DNA of 64,000 nt from Nocardiopsis listeri NBRC 13360 (lineage in GTDB: Bacteria > Actinomycetota > Actinomycetes > Streptosporangiales > Streptosporangiaceae): contig NZ_BCSH01000032.1 in NCBI RefSeq assembly GCF_001570765.1, positions 1 to 64,000 of the forward strand. The letters run 5' to 3'. The position numbers were made by a program, and so were the translations under genes. Of this stretch, positions 8,533 to 17,091 are shown piece after piece. Position 1 is the first letter of the stretch. Every line of letters begins with the position of its first letter. Below the pieces are notes generated by a model, which did no database searches, had not been told where the DNA came from, and was given only the letters and a program-made list of their open reading frames with translations.

Positions 8533-9923
8533 ACGTCGATACCTCCTTGTGCCGTGCCTTGGTAGGAGAAACGCAGGGTGAAGTGGTCGAGGGAGGCGGG
8601 CAGTTCGTGCGGGCGCAGGGGCGGTGCCTCGTCCACGCGGTGCAGCGGTCCGCCCCGGAGCAACGCTCGTAAGAAGAAGGAGACGGTCAACGGCACCAGG
8701 TCACGTCCAGGGCACCCCGCCGGACCATGGCTGAAGGGGAGGATGGCGGGTTCGTGTTCGGCGCGTCCGTCCGTCCAGATGGCCGGTTCGAAGGAGTCGG
8801 CGTAGGACAGGCGGGTGGAATCCCGGTGGAAGTAGCCGCTCATCACCAGGAACGCCGTGCCCGGTTCGATGGTCCGCTCGCGCCAGGTGGTCGCACGCAG
8901 GCTCTCCCGGATCACCACCAGCGTGGTCGGCCACAGGCGGACGGATTCGCGCAGGGTCGCCCGCAACAGTGGCAGGTCCACACCGTCCTCGGTGCGGCCC
9001 TCCGCGCGGACGGCCTCGGCCACGGTGCCCTGGGACGTCGACAGGGCCAAGGCGCGGAAGGTCGCGATGGCCGCCGCGTCGAAGGCGAAGAGCCAGTGGG
9101 CGACCTGGTCCTCCGGACGCTCCTCGGCCCCGGGCCGACCCAGACGTGCGGCCAAGGCGTCGGGGTCGGCCCGTTCGATGTTCGCGCGTACCCGCTCCAG
9201 GAACGAACTTCGGGCGCTTCGATCCAGTGGTGCCAGGTACGACCAGTTGGCGCGTGCCCGTAGGCGCCGCAGGAGTTCGGTGGTTCGGCGATCCCTCGCG
9301 GCGAACGCCCCGAAGACCACCCGGCGCGCGAGCGCGTCGAAGCTCCGGGAGAACCTGGCCCAGTCCAGGACGCCGTCCAGCGATCCGGCGTTGCGCAGCG
9401 CCGCGACCAGGGCTCGTGCCTCCTCGTCCGCGTGCGCGGCGATGGCGCGGGCCTCGGGGTGGGGCGATCGGCCCAGGGCCAGGGCGTGCTCGTTGGCCTC
9501 TCGACGGTGGGGCCGGTCCCCCTGCGTGGAGACCAGGACTCCGTGTGGTTGGAAGTGGGAGAGCGCGCCACGTTTCTCCGCGCCCCCGGGAGAGAACGGG
9601 TCCGGGGTACCGCGTAGGAGCACGCGCACGTCCTCGGCCGCCAGGACCAAGGCGATGCGCCGACCCATGTACCGCAGTGGCAGCGGATCGTCACCGTGCC
9701 GTGCGCGGAGTGCGCGCAGGGTCGAGACGAGCCTGCGGTCGCTGTCGGTGGCCGTGACCAGGGCCTCTCCGGCGGGGCGGCGCACGATGGCGCCACGCGC
9801 GACGGTGGGCAACAGGACCGACGACAGGATCTCCAGGCTCTCCCCGGGGGTCGCGCCGTTCGCCTCGTGGTGTGGCTCGCTGTACATGTGGGTTCGGGCT
9901 CCCCCCGGTTCGCGTTCGCTCAT
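8529..9923 (-). CDS. Cytochrome P450
   Basis: A 464-residue haem monooxygenase. The haem-ligand loop FSHGPAGCPG lies near residue 415 and fits F-x-x-G-x-x-x-C-x-G. The K-helix ExxR appears as LRESVRL near residue 330, and the PERF-like segment is FEPAIWTDGR. The I-helix (FAFDAAAIATFRAL) lacks the usual (A/G)GxxT Thr motif for oxygen activation, which is atypical and may signal an unusual P450 chemistry. The protein is soluble with no membrane anchor. ATG at 9923 is preferred; a GTG seven codons upstream is possible. It follows the hydrolase by about 50 bases and overlaps the downstream Csp gene. The substrate is unknown; it probably acts on the product of the ATP-grasp/hydrolase pair. Confidence 0.87.
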   Translation of the reverse strand: MSEREPGGARTHMYSEPHHEANGATPGESLEILSSVLLPTVARGAIVRRPAGEALVTATDSDRRLVSTLRALRARHGDDPLPLRYMGRRIALVLAAEDVRVLLRGTPDPFSPGGAEKRGALSHFQPHGVLVSTQGDRPHRREANEHALALGRSPHPEARAIAAHADEEARALVAALRNAGSLDGVLDWARFSRSFDALARRVVFGAFAARDRRTTELLRRLRARANWSYLAPLDRSARSSFLERVRANIERADPDALAARLGRPGAEERPEDQVAHWLFAFDAAAIATFRALALSTSQGTVAEAVRAEGRTEDGVDLPLLRATLRESVRLWPTTLVVIRESLRATTWRERTIEPGTAFLVMSGYFHRDSTRLSYADSFEPAIWTDGRAEHEPAILPFSHGPAGCPGRDLVPLTVSFFLRALLRGGPLHRVDEAPPLRPHELPASLDHFTLRFSYQGTAQGGIDV

Positions 9924-9971
9924 CACACGGTCGCGCGGCCCCACGTGGTCATGCGCTCAGCGGTCATGCGC

Positions 9972-11996
9972 TCACACGTGGTCGCGGGGCAGGGTCTCGG
10001 TCCACTGTCGGGAGAAGATCCTCTCCCCGGACTCGTAGGCGTCGAGGGTGGCGTGCACGCGGAATTCCTCCTCGGTGCACTCCAGGGCCGTGTAGGTCTC
10101 GGTACGGGTGTGCCACTCCCCCCGGGAGAAACACATCGTCCACGCGGTTCGCCCGCACACCGACGTGAAGTCGTCCCCCACCGCCTCGTAGTTCTCCTCG
10201 GCCTTGCGGGTGACGTCGAGGTCGGTGTCCTCCAGGTGCAGGACGCCTCCGTCCTTGACGATCTCCAGGGAGAAACGGTTGTCGACCAGGTCACGGCGCA
10301 CCGACCAGTTGTGTTCCCCCGGTCGTGTTCGGGTGGTGGGGATCGCCGGCGTGGCCTCCGGCTGTTCGAACACCTCCTCGTTCGGGTCCTCGCCCGAGGA
10401 CTCCTTCCGTACCGGCAGGACGAGGGCGCTGTTCTCGGGATGGACCGACATCAGCGCCGGCCGCGGTGGTGGCCAGGCCAGCGGCCAGTAGGAGGTGGAC
10501 AGTGACAGTCGTATGCGGTGCCCGGGTGGGAAGGCCTGGGCGACACCGTTCATGGTGATCTCCACCTGGTAGGTCTCCCCCGGAACCAGGGACTCGGGGT
10601 GCTGGTGCCCGTTGCGATGGGTCAGGTTGAGCAGACCGTAGGTCACCCGGGTGGCGCTGCCGTCGGGGGCCACGTCGCACAGTCGCGCCGCGACCATGGC
10701 GACCGGTTCGGTGACCGAGAGTTCGAGGACGACTCGTGTGGGGCCCAGGATCTCGACCCGCTCCTCCAAGGGTTCGGTGTCGTAGACCAGGGAACCTCCG
10801 TCCTCCTCTCGTTGGTCGTAGGGCAGGTCCGGTGGCGCGCTGTAGGAAGCCCACTTACCGGCGAACTGCCCGACCGACAGGGGTGAGCGGATGCTCTGTG
10901 GGACGAGGTTCCCTCGTTCCCCGGCGATACCGATCCGGTTCTCCGACAGTGGCAGGGGCCGGTTCTCGACGCGCTCGGAGGGCCAGTGGGGCTCGTGGAC
11001 CCAACGGCCGGGGCGTTCCTGGTAGGAGGTGGAGGGCGGGACGCTCTCCTGCATCCAGAGCCAGAGTCCGGTCTCCTTCTCGACACCGTTGTCCTCGCCC
11101 TTGGTCCAGTGGTCGAGCCAGCGCACCACCTCCTGGAGGTAGCCGATCGCCGGTCCCGGGACACCCATGTGCGGGTAGCGGTGGGACCAGGGCCCCACCA
11201 GGCCCTTGACCGGGGTGTCGAGGTTCTCCATGAGTCGCAGGACCGCGTTGGAGTAACCGTCCGCCCAGCCGCTGGATGCCAGCACCGGGCACTGGACCCG
11301 GGTGTAGTCCTCGTTGACGGATGCGTGTTTCCAATAACCGTCCCGGCGTTGGTGGCGGAGCCACTCCACCACCCAGGGACGGTTGGCCTCCAACCTTTCC
11401 AGCCACATTCGCCGCCAGGCCGGGCCGACGGTCTCCGGGTCGGGTGGGCAGGTGCCGTAGGCGAAGGTGGTCCCGGACTCCGCCAGGTTGTCCGAGAGCA
11501 GACATCCGCCCATGTAGTGGAAGTCGTCGGCGTACCGGTCGTCGGTGAACGAGCTGATGGCGATGGTCCGCAGGCTCTCGGGACGTCTGGCCGCGACCTG
11601 GAGCGCGGAGAAGCCGCCCCAGGACAGGCCCATCATCGCGGTGTTGCCGTCACACCAGGGTTGCGCGGCCAACCAGGCCAGGGCCTCCTCTGCGTCCCGC
11701 TGTTCGCGCTCCAGGTACTCGTCGGTGAGCACACCCTCGGAATCGCCCGTGCCCCGCAGGTCCACGCGTACGCACGCGTAGCCGTGTCCGGCGATGTAGG
11801 GGTGGTGCATGGAGTCGCGTACCGCCGTCAGGTCGCGTTTACGGTAGGGGATGTACTCCAGCACCGCCGGTACGGGGTTCTCGTCCGCCGACACCGGTCG
11901 CCACAGTCGCCCCGCCAGACGCACACCGTCCGACATGGGTATCCAGAAGTGGTCCTCGGTCCGGATCTCGCACGGCAGATCCTCCACCAGACGCAT
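9972..11996 (-). CDS. CocE/NonD family hydrolase (X-Pro dipeptidyl-peptidase S15-like)
   Basis: A 674-residue alpha/beta hydrolase of the CocE/NonD/PepX family. The N-terminal catalytic domain shows VRVDLRGTGDSEG near residue 95 and the nucleophile elbow GLSWGG near 140. The helical cap follows, then the jelly-roll C-terminal domain with RVTYGLLNLTHR and HRIRLSLSTSYWPL, which are typical. Members cleave esters, amides or X-Pro peptides. No signal peptide, so cytoplasmic. The start at 11996 is chosen because GAGGAGG overlaps the stop of the ATP-grasp gene and lies at the right distance; only 10 bases separate the two genes. Coupled to a ligase and a P450, it may act as an acyl or peptide transferase or processing enzyme. 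Family sure, substrate unknown. Confidence 0.88.
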   Translation of the reverse strand: MRLVEDLPCEIRTEDHFWIPMSDGVRLAGRLWRPVSADENPVPAVLEYIPYRKRDLTAVRDSMHHPYIAGHGYACVRVDLRGTGDSEGVLTDEYLEREQRDAEEALAWLAAQPWCDGNTAMMGLSWGGFSALQVAARRPESLRTIAISSFTDDRYADDFHYMGGCLLSDNLAESGTTFAYGTCPPDPETVGPAWRRMWLERLEANRPWVVEWLRHQRRDGYWKHASVNEDYTRVQCPVLASSGWADGYSNAVLRLMENLDTPVKGLVGPWSHRYPHMGVPGPAIGYLQEVVRWLDHWTKGEDNGVEKETGLWLWMQESVPPSTSYQERPGRWVHEPHWPSERVENRPLPLSENRIGIAGERGNLVPQSIRSPLSVGQFAGKWASYSAPPDLPYDQREEDGGSLVYDTEPLEERVEILGPTRVVLELSVTEPVAMVAARLCDVAPDGSATRVTYGLLNLTHRNGHQHPESLVPGETYQVEITMNGVAQAFPPGHRIRLSLSTSYWPLAWPPPRPALMSVHPENSALVLPVRKESSGEDPNEEVFEQPEATPAIPTTRTRPGEHNWSVRRDLVDNRFSLEIVKDGGVLHLEDTDLDVTRKAEENYEAVGDDFTSVCGRTAWTMCFSRGEWHTRTETYTALECTEEEFRVHATLDAYESGERIFSRQWTETLPRDHV

Positions 11997-12006
11997 ACGC
12001 ACCTCC

Positions 12007-13314
12007 TCAGTTGCCTGTGACGCCCTCGACACTGCGGTCGCCGCTCTCGTCGTCCTCGAACTCGAACCGCAGGCCCTTCACACAGCGTTCGTACTTGGCC
12101 TGCATCTCGATCTCGCTCGCGGCGCCGATGACGATCTTGGCCAACTCGAAGCTGTAGCTGTCCTGGGCGATCATGTCGGAGAGGCGTTGTCCCACGCTCG
12201 GAACGATGTGGACGCTCACGCCCGACAGCTCCTTCTCCAGGGCCTCGATCTCCTCCGCGTCGGGCACCCGGGTGACGATTCCGTCCCGGAAGCGTCGGTA
12301 GTACCACTCCGCGGCGACGGAGAACTCTCCCTTGGATCCGTCGGACAGCGCGGGGTCCTCCCCCAACGCCATGCGAAGCATGCGTTCGTGGTTGGGCACG
12401 CCGTCCACGAGTTCGAAGAGGGGGGTGTGGCTCTGGGAGTGCCGGGGATTGATCTCCACGATGCCGAGGCTGTCATCGATCGGGTCGTAGAAGAACTCGA
12501 CGCTGAACGTCGAGTCGTTCAGGCCGTGCTGTTCGATGACGCGCGCGGAGATGTCCCTGATGCGTTCCTGGACCTTCGGGGGAAGGCTGGAGGGGTACTG
12601 GTGACGCAGGAAGGACGGGTTGCCGGGGAAGTCCACCGAGTCCAGCACCGCGTACACGTTGACCTCACCCGCGTGGACGTAGCCCTCGGCGGCGGTCTGG
12701 AGCCCGTGCAGGGCGCCCTCGGCCAGGCAATGGTGTCGTCCCGCCTTCGCGACCTCCGAAGGCAGCTCCACCCGTTCCAGGATGCTCTCGAAGGGGCGGC
12801 CGATCCTGTCGATGCTTTCGCGGATGCGCGCCGCCGCCGCTTCGAAACCCTGGTCGTCCTGCACACGGTAGGCCAGTTCGGAGGAGGCGGACTTGATGGG
12901 CTTGAGCCACAGCGGATAGTCCAAGCCGTGCTCGGGGGTCTGCGCGTCCAGGTCGACCAGGGAGAAGGGAGGATGGGCCTCGGTCACCTGTGCCTGTAGG
13001 AACCTGCTCCAGTACTTGTGCTCGCATTTGACCACCGCTTCCAGGTTCGGTGCGGGCAGTCCTCGTTCGGCGCACAGGACCGGTACAAGCAGGGTGATCG
13101 GGAAGTCGCGGTAGCCGATGATGGCGTCCACCGTGCCGTCGAATCCGTCGAGCACGGCCCTCGCCGCGGCGAGGGTCTCCTCGATGTCGATCTCGCCTCG
13201 TTGCAGTTCCTCGATGCCCAGGAGTTGATGGAACCGGCAGTCTCTCCCGGTGGGGGGCCTGGCCAGAAGTTCCCGGTTGCGCTCGTCCAGTCCCATCACG
13301 AACACGTTCTTCAT
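12007..13314 (-). CDS. ATP-grasp ligase
   Basis: A 435-residue ATP-grasp protein. Such enzymes form an acyl-phosphate from a carboxylic acid and join it to an amine or thiol. The ATP-binding Lys strand is DYPLWLKPIKSASSELAYRV, and the metal-binding segment is GIVEINPRHSQSHTPLFELV near residue 300, with the Glu and Asn expected for magnesium. ATG at 13314 is chosen (GAAGGGCGG upstream); longer open sequence upstream has no protein character. It is the first gene of an operon with a CocE hydrolase, a P450 and a copper-storage-like protein. Biosynthesis of a small amide or dipeptide is a reasonable guess; the substrates cannot be read from the sequence. Confidence 0.85.
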   Translation of the reverse strand: MKNVFVMGLDERNRELLARPPTGRDCRFHQLLGIEELQRGEIDIEETLAAARAVLDGFDGTVDAIIGYRDFPITLLVPVLCAERGLPAPNLEAVVKCEHKYWSRFLQAQVTEAHPPFSLVDLDAQTPEHGLDYPLWLKPIKSASSELAYRVQDDQGFEAAAARIRESIDRIGRPFESILERVELPSEVAKAGRHHCLAEGALHGLQTAAEGYVHAGEVNVYAVLDSVDFPGNPSFLRHQYPSSLPPKVQERIRDISARVIEQHGLNDSTFSVEFFYDPIDDSLGIVEINPRHSQSHTPLFELVDGVPNHERMLRMALGEDPALSDGSKGEFSVAAEWYYRRFRDGIVTRVPDAEEIEALEKELSGVSVHIVPSVGQRLSDMIAQDSYSFELAKIVIGAASEIEMQAKYERCVKGLRFEFEDDESGDRSVEGVTGN

Positions 13315-13425
13315 GCTCTCGCACCGCCCTTCACTCGTGGATGCTGTGTTGGGGGATGTGAGAGGGATCGTCTCTAGTAGCGCGCCTACCCGGTCCCATT
13401 CGTCCCATACGTGCGCATGACCACG

Positions 13426-13451
13426 GTTTCCTCGGTGAGGGTTCCGGGTAG
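13426..13451 (+). promoter_or_regulatory. SigB-type promoter of the F420 oxidoreductase
   Basis: GTTTC at 13426-13430 and GGGTAG at 13446-13451 with a 15-base spacer match the actinobacterial SigB/SigF consensus (GTTT, 14-16 bases, GGGTA). It lies about 50 bases before the start of the downstream gene. Confidence 0.7.
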
Positions 13452-13501
13452 CCGATCCCCACCTCCCTCGGCAACGAACCCGTCCAGACCGGGAGGACAC
13501 C

Positions 13502-14467
13502 ATGACACGGTTCGGATACTTCCTCGCCACCGAGGAACACGGTCCAGAGGAGTTGGTACGTCAGGCCGGAGCCGCGCAGGAGGCCGGCTTCGACGCCCTG
13601 TGGATCTCCGACCACTACCACCCATGGCTCGGCGCTCAGGGGCAGAGCTCGTTCGTGTGGTCGGTGATCGGAGCCATCGGACAGGTCACCTCGCTTCCCG
13701 TGGCCACCGCCGTCACCTGCCCGACCACCCGGATCCACCCGGCGATCGTGGCCCAGGCCGCGGCCACCGCGGCGGCCATGACGCCCGGCGGATTCAGCCT
13801 CGGCGTCGGTACGGGAGAGGCTCTCAACGAGCACATCCTCGGCGATCCCTGGCCGCACGCGGCCCGGCGGCTCGCGATGTTGGAGGAGGCGATCGAGGTC
13901 ATGCGCGAGCTGTGGTCCGGTCGTACGGTGAGCCATCACGGCGAGTTCTACACCGTGGACACCGCACGCCTGTACACACTGCCGGAGGAACCTCCGCCGG
14001 TCCTCATGTCGGCGTTCGGTCCGAAGGCCACGGCACTGGCCGCACGCGCGGCGGACGGTCTCGTCCAGGTGGCCCCGGCCCCTGAGACCGTCGACCGTTT
14101 CCGGCGAGAGGGCGGGGCGGGCAAACCCGTCCAGGGCGGGCTCAAGGTCTGCTGGGCGCCGAACGAACAGGACGCTGTGCGTACCGCCTACGAACGCTGG
14201 CCCAACGAGGCGTTGTCCGGCGAGGCACCGCAGGTGCTGCCCTCGCCCCGACACTTCGAACAGCTCACCCAGGGGCTGGTGACCCCGGAGATGGTCGCCG
14301 ATGAGGTCACCTGTGGTCCGGACCCCGAGCGGCACGTGGCCGCGATCGAGGCCTACCTGGAGGCGGGGGTGGACGAGGTGTACGTGTGCCAGGTGGGGGA
14401 CGACCAGGATGGTTTCTTCGGGTTCTACTCCGAGGAGGTCCTGCCCCGGCTGCGTGGGGCGCGCTGA
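13502..14467 (+). CDS. F420-dependent LLM-class oxidoreductase (TIGR03557-like)
   Basis: A 321-residue luciferase-like TIM-barrel flavoprotein that should use coenzyme F420. Family features are GYFLATEEHGPEELV at the N-terminus, ALWISDHYHPW near residue 35, a glycine-rich GVGTGEALNEHILG near residue 103 and CQVGDDQDGFF near the C-terminus. These match the TIGR03557 subgroup related to F420-dependent glucose-6-phosphate dehydrogenase, though the sugar-phosphate specificity is not proven. A strong SigB-type promoter sits just upstream, so stress induction is likely. It converges on the DUF1360 gene with a strong hairpin between them. Confidence 0.88.
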   Translation: MTRFGYFLATEEHGPEELVRQAGAAQEAGFDALWISDHYHPWLGAQGQSSFVWSVIGAIGQVTSLPVATAVTCPTTRIHPAIVAQAAATAAAMTPGGFSLGVGTGEALNEHILGDPWPHAARRLAMLEEAIEVMRELWSGRTVSHHGEFYTVDTARLYTLPEEPPPVLMSAFGPKATALAARAADGLVQVAPAPETVDRFRREGGAGKPVQGGLKVCWAPNEQDAVRTAYERWPNEALSGEAPQVLPSPRHFEQLTQGLVTPEMVADEVTCGPDPERHVAAIEAYLEAGVDEVYVCQVGDDQDGFFGFYSEEVLPRLRGAR

Positions 14468-14476
14468 ACACGGCCG

Positions 14477-14504
14477 TGAGGGCGCCACGACCGTGGCGCC
14501 CTCA
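14477..14504. terminator. Bidirectional terminator hairpin
   Basis: TGAGGGCGCCAC (14477-14488) and GTGGCGCCCTCA (14493-14504) form a perfect 12-bp stem with a four-base loop, in the 45-base gap between the convergent F420 oxidoreductase and DUF1360 genes. No T-tract, as is common in high-GC actinomycetes. Confidence 0.75.
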
Positions 14505-14512
14505 GCGTCCCG

Positions 14513-15046
14513 TCACTCCTGCACCTGTTGGAGACGGGCATAGGCCAGTTGCAGCCAGTCCGACACCGCCACGGTGCTGAACACCGCCCCCGCGCTCCGG
14601 GTCAGGGTGGGGGCGAACACCAGGCCGAAGGCGTATCCGGTGGCGACCCACTGCGAGGTACAGAAGGGGCATGTGATCAGCTCCCCGATCGCCTTGCGGC
14701 CGCCCTCGCCGCGCACGTCCTCCTCGAGTTCGGAGGGCCCGGACGCCCCTTGGAACCTGGTGAAGAACGCCCGCAGTGGACTGGTGACGGGGTCCTTGGC
14801 CAGCAACCGTGACAGCTTGTGGGTGGTGAGCCCCATCAGGGCCAGGTCCCATGGGCCCACCGACGCGGCCGCCTCCCGTGTGCGAAGACGTCGTGCGACG
14901 AACACCCCCGCCGCGACCATGGCCGTGTAGGAGGCGGCGATCATGGCATACCCGGCGAGCGGCTGGTCGCTGCCCCCGCGGTAGATCTCCGCCTCCTCTC
15001 GGATGGTCCCTTCGATGTTCTGCGTGTCGGTGGCCTCGTCATGCAT
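14513..15046 (-). CDS. DUF1360 membrane protein
   Basis: A 177-residue protein of the DUF1360 family. A hydrophobic segment near residues 32-52 is followed by WDLALMGLTTHKLSRLLAKD and then ITCPFCTSQWVATGYAFGL, the conserved CPFCxSxW signature next to another membrane segment. Relatives include a Bacillus spore-coat-associated membrane protein, but function is unknown. The ATG at 15046 has GAGGGAG upstream and overlaps the stop of the GH15 gene by eight bases, so the pair is co-translated from the SigB-type promoter ahead of GH15. Confidence 0.85.
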   Translation of the reverse strand: MHDEATDTQNIEGTIREEAEIYRGGSDQPLAGYAMIAASYTAMVAAGVFVARRLRTREAAASVGPWDLALMGLTTHKLSRLLAKDPVTSPLRAFFTRFQGASGPSELEEDVRGEGGRKAIGELITCPFCTSQWVATGYAFGLVFAPTLTRSAGAVFSTVAVSDWLQLAYARLQQVQE

Positions 15047-16925
15047 GGTTCTCCCTCTCGTTCGTTCTCCTTCGGGACCGAGCCGGGTCCCCGCCACGGG
15101 TCCTGGTGCGCGCCCAGCGATGCAGCGCCTCTCCGTCACCCGCGGTGTCGAGGTTGACGGCGGCCTCGATGAGCGCGAGCTGGGTGAACGCCTGGGGGTG
15201 GTTGCCCGTCTGAGTGCCGTCGGCCGTCATTCCCTCCGCCTGGATGCCCAGTTCACCGGTGCTCTCGCACAGGACCTCGAACCTGCGTCGGGCCTCGTCG
15301 GTGAGTCCGGCGAGCACCAGGGCGGAGACCATGTCGAACGAGCACAGGAGGAAGGCGCCCTCCGATGTACCGATCCCGTCGTCGGTCTCCTCCGGGTCGT
15401 ACCTGTGGACGAGAGCGTCTCCATCACCCAGCTCCGCCGCCACCCGTTCCAGGGTGCGCCTCACCCGCGGGTCGGTCCCCTCGAGGAACCCCAGGAGCGG
15501 TATCCGGAGCAGGGACCCGTCGACGTTGGTCGTTCCGTACGCCTGGACGAAGGTCCCGCCGGCGGGATCGTAGCCGTGGGTCAGGATGTCCTCGCGTATC
15601 TCCCCCGCCTCACGGCGCCACTCGGCCAGCGGGACCCGATCCTCTCGGCCGGTGATCCGCGCGAGTTGGATCCCGCGATCGAGGCATCCCCAGGCGTAGA
15701 CCTTGGAGTTGGTCCAGTGACGCGGGGACGAGCGCACCTCCCAAGGACCGTTGTCGGGCTCACGCCACAGGGCGCGGACGGCCTCGACCACGGAATCGAG
15801 TTGTGCCAGTTGTCCGGGTTCCAGACCGCCGGTGGCCTCCTCGTAGCACAGCGCCGCGTCGAGGACGTGCCCGTACACGTCCAACTGGTGTTGTGAATAC
15901 GCTGCGTTGCCGATCCTGACGGGCCGGGCACCACCGTATCCGTCCAGGTGGTCGAGGACCTCCTCCTCGGGCGGTGGTCGCTCGTCGACCGCCTGCACGG
16001 GAGGGATCCAACCGATGGGGTGCCCGCACATCCGCAGCAGGAAACGCAGGTAGCTCCCGGCCTCCTCCTCGTGTCCCAGGCGGAGGAAGGCGAGGACCAC
16101 CAGGGCCGCGTCACGATGCCACACGTATCGATAGTCCCAGTTACGCTCCCCTCCCGGGTCCTCGGGCAGGGAGGTGGTGGGAGCGGCGATCAGTCCTCCG
16201 CTCTCCTCATGCAGGAGGCCGCGCAGTACGAGCGCGCTTCGCCGCACGTGCGGGGCGCCGACACCGTCATAGTCGGTCCGGTCCGACCAGAGGCGCCAGG
16301 CGTCGAGGGTGCTCTTCAACAACGCCTGCCCCTCCCCCGAAGAGATACGGCGTTCGCCGCGCAGGTAGTCCAGGACGAACACCGCGCTCTCGCCCTCGGA
16401 GAGTTCCACCCTGAACTCGGGGTCCCCCTCGTCGAGGAGAACGAGGGCACGATCCCCCGACAGCAAAGGCCCGGACGACTCCTTCAACGATCCGTCCAGG
16501 TGTCGCCACGCAGCCACGGAACGGCCGAAGTCGGGTCGGGCCTGGAGTCGAGAGCGCACGGAGGTACTACCCGAGCGGCATTCGATGATCCTGACCAGGA
16601 GACCCTCCCGCCATAGACCGGTGCCCCGCGCCGAGGGGCGCACCGCGAGTAGATCGTGACCGACCAGTGTGAGGTCCTCCCCCTCCCAACGGGTCTCCAG
16701 GACCAGGCTGTCCTCCACGTAGGCGCGGCCGACGGGTCTCGCCCCCTGTACCTCCATCGTCCACCCGCCCCCGCGCTCGGGGTCCAGGATTCCGGAGAGG
16801 AACGCGGGCCCGTCGAACCGGGGCGCGCACAGCCAGGTGATCGTCCCGTCCGGGGTGGTGAGCGCCGAGGTGTGGCAGTCGGAAAGGAAACCGTGATCCC
16901 CGATCGGGGTGGTTCGATCCTCCAT
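15039..16925 (-). CDS. Glycoside hydrolase family 15 protein
   Basis: A 628-residue GH15 enzyme (glucoamylase, trehalase or glucodextranase class). The N-terminal super-sandwich domain begins with PIGDHGFLSDCHTSAL and GTITWLCAPRFDGPA, which are diagnostic. The (alpha/alpha)6 barrel carries RNWDYRYVWHRDAALVV near residue 275, with the general acid region around GWIPPVQAVDE, and EGAFLLCSFDMVSALVLAG near residue 555 with the second catalytic Glu. No signal peptide, so cytoplasmic; bacterial members of this shape often hydrolyse trehalose, which would fit a stress role. GGAGGAGGG precedes the ATG at 16925. A SigB-type promoter lies 45 bases upstream. Confidence 0.9.
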   Translation of the reverse strand: MEDRTTPIGDHGFLSDCHTSALTTPDGTITWLCAPRFDGPAFLSGILDPERGGGWTMEVQGARPVGRAYVEDSLVLETRWEGEDLTLVGHDLLAVRPSARGTGLWREGLLVRIIECRSGSTSVRSRLQARPDFGRSVAAWRHLDGSLKESSGPLLSGDRALVLLDEGDPEFRVELSEGESAVFVLDYLRGERRISSGEGQALLKSTLDAWRLWSDRTDYDGVGAPHVRRSALVLRGLLHEESGGLIAAPTTSLPEDPGGERNWDYRYVWHRDAALVVLAFLRLGHEEEAGSYLRFLLRMCGHPIGWIPPVQAVDERPPPEEEVLDHLDGYGGARPVRIGNAAYSQHQLDVYGHVLDAALCYEEATGGLEPGQLAQLDSVVEAVRALWREPDNGPWEVRSSPRHWTNSKVYAWGCLDRGIQLARITGREDRVPLAEWRREAGEIREDILTHGYDPAGGTFVQAYGTTNVDGSLLRIPLLGFLEGTDPRVRRTLERVAAELGDGDALVHRYDPEETDDGIGTSEGAFLLCSFDMVSALVLAGLTDEARRRFEVLCESTGELGIQAEGMTADGTQTGNHPQAFTQLALIEAAVNLDTAGDGEALHRWARTRTRGGDPARSRRRTNERENHA

Positions 16926-16968
16926 CGGTCCCTCCTCCATGATGCGGCTCGGGGCCTCTCCTGCCCGA

Positions 16969-16994
16969 CTGCCCCGACGTGTACGCGACGAAAC
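16969..16994 (-). promoter_or_regulatory. SigB-type promoter of the GH15-DUF1360 operon
   Basis: Read on the minus strand, GTTTC (16990-16994) and GGGCAG (16969-16974) are separated by 15 bases. The same -10 variant GGGCAG precedes both sigma factor genes in this window. Confidence 0.65.
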
Positions 16995-17091
16995 AGCGGT
17001 TCAACGGCCATCCGTTCGGGCACATGGGAGGCCCGTGTTCCGGGTAGTGCGGGCGTGAGCCGTTGATTCCTCGCCGGGAATGGGGGACGAC

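Noticed and set aside
17042-17047. SigB-type promoter for the SDR gene
   Set aside because: GGGTAG is present but the position 14-16 bases upstream has no GTTT-like -35 box.
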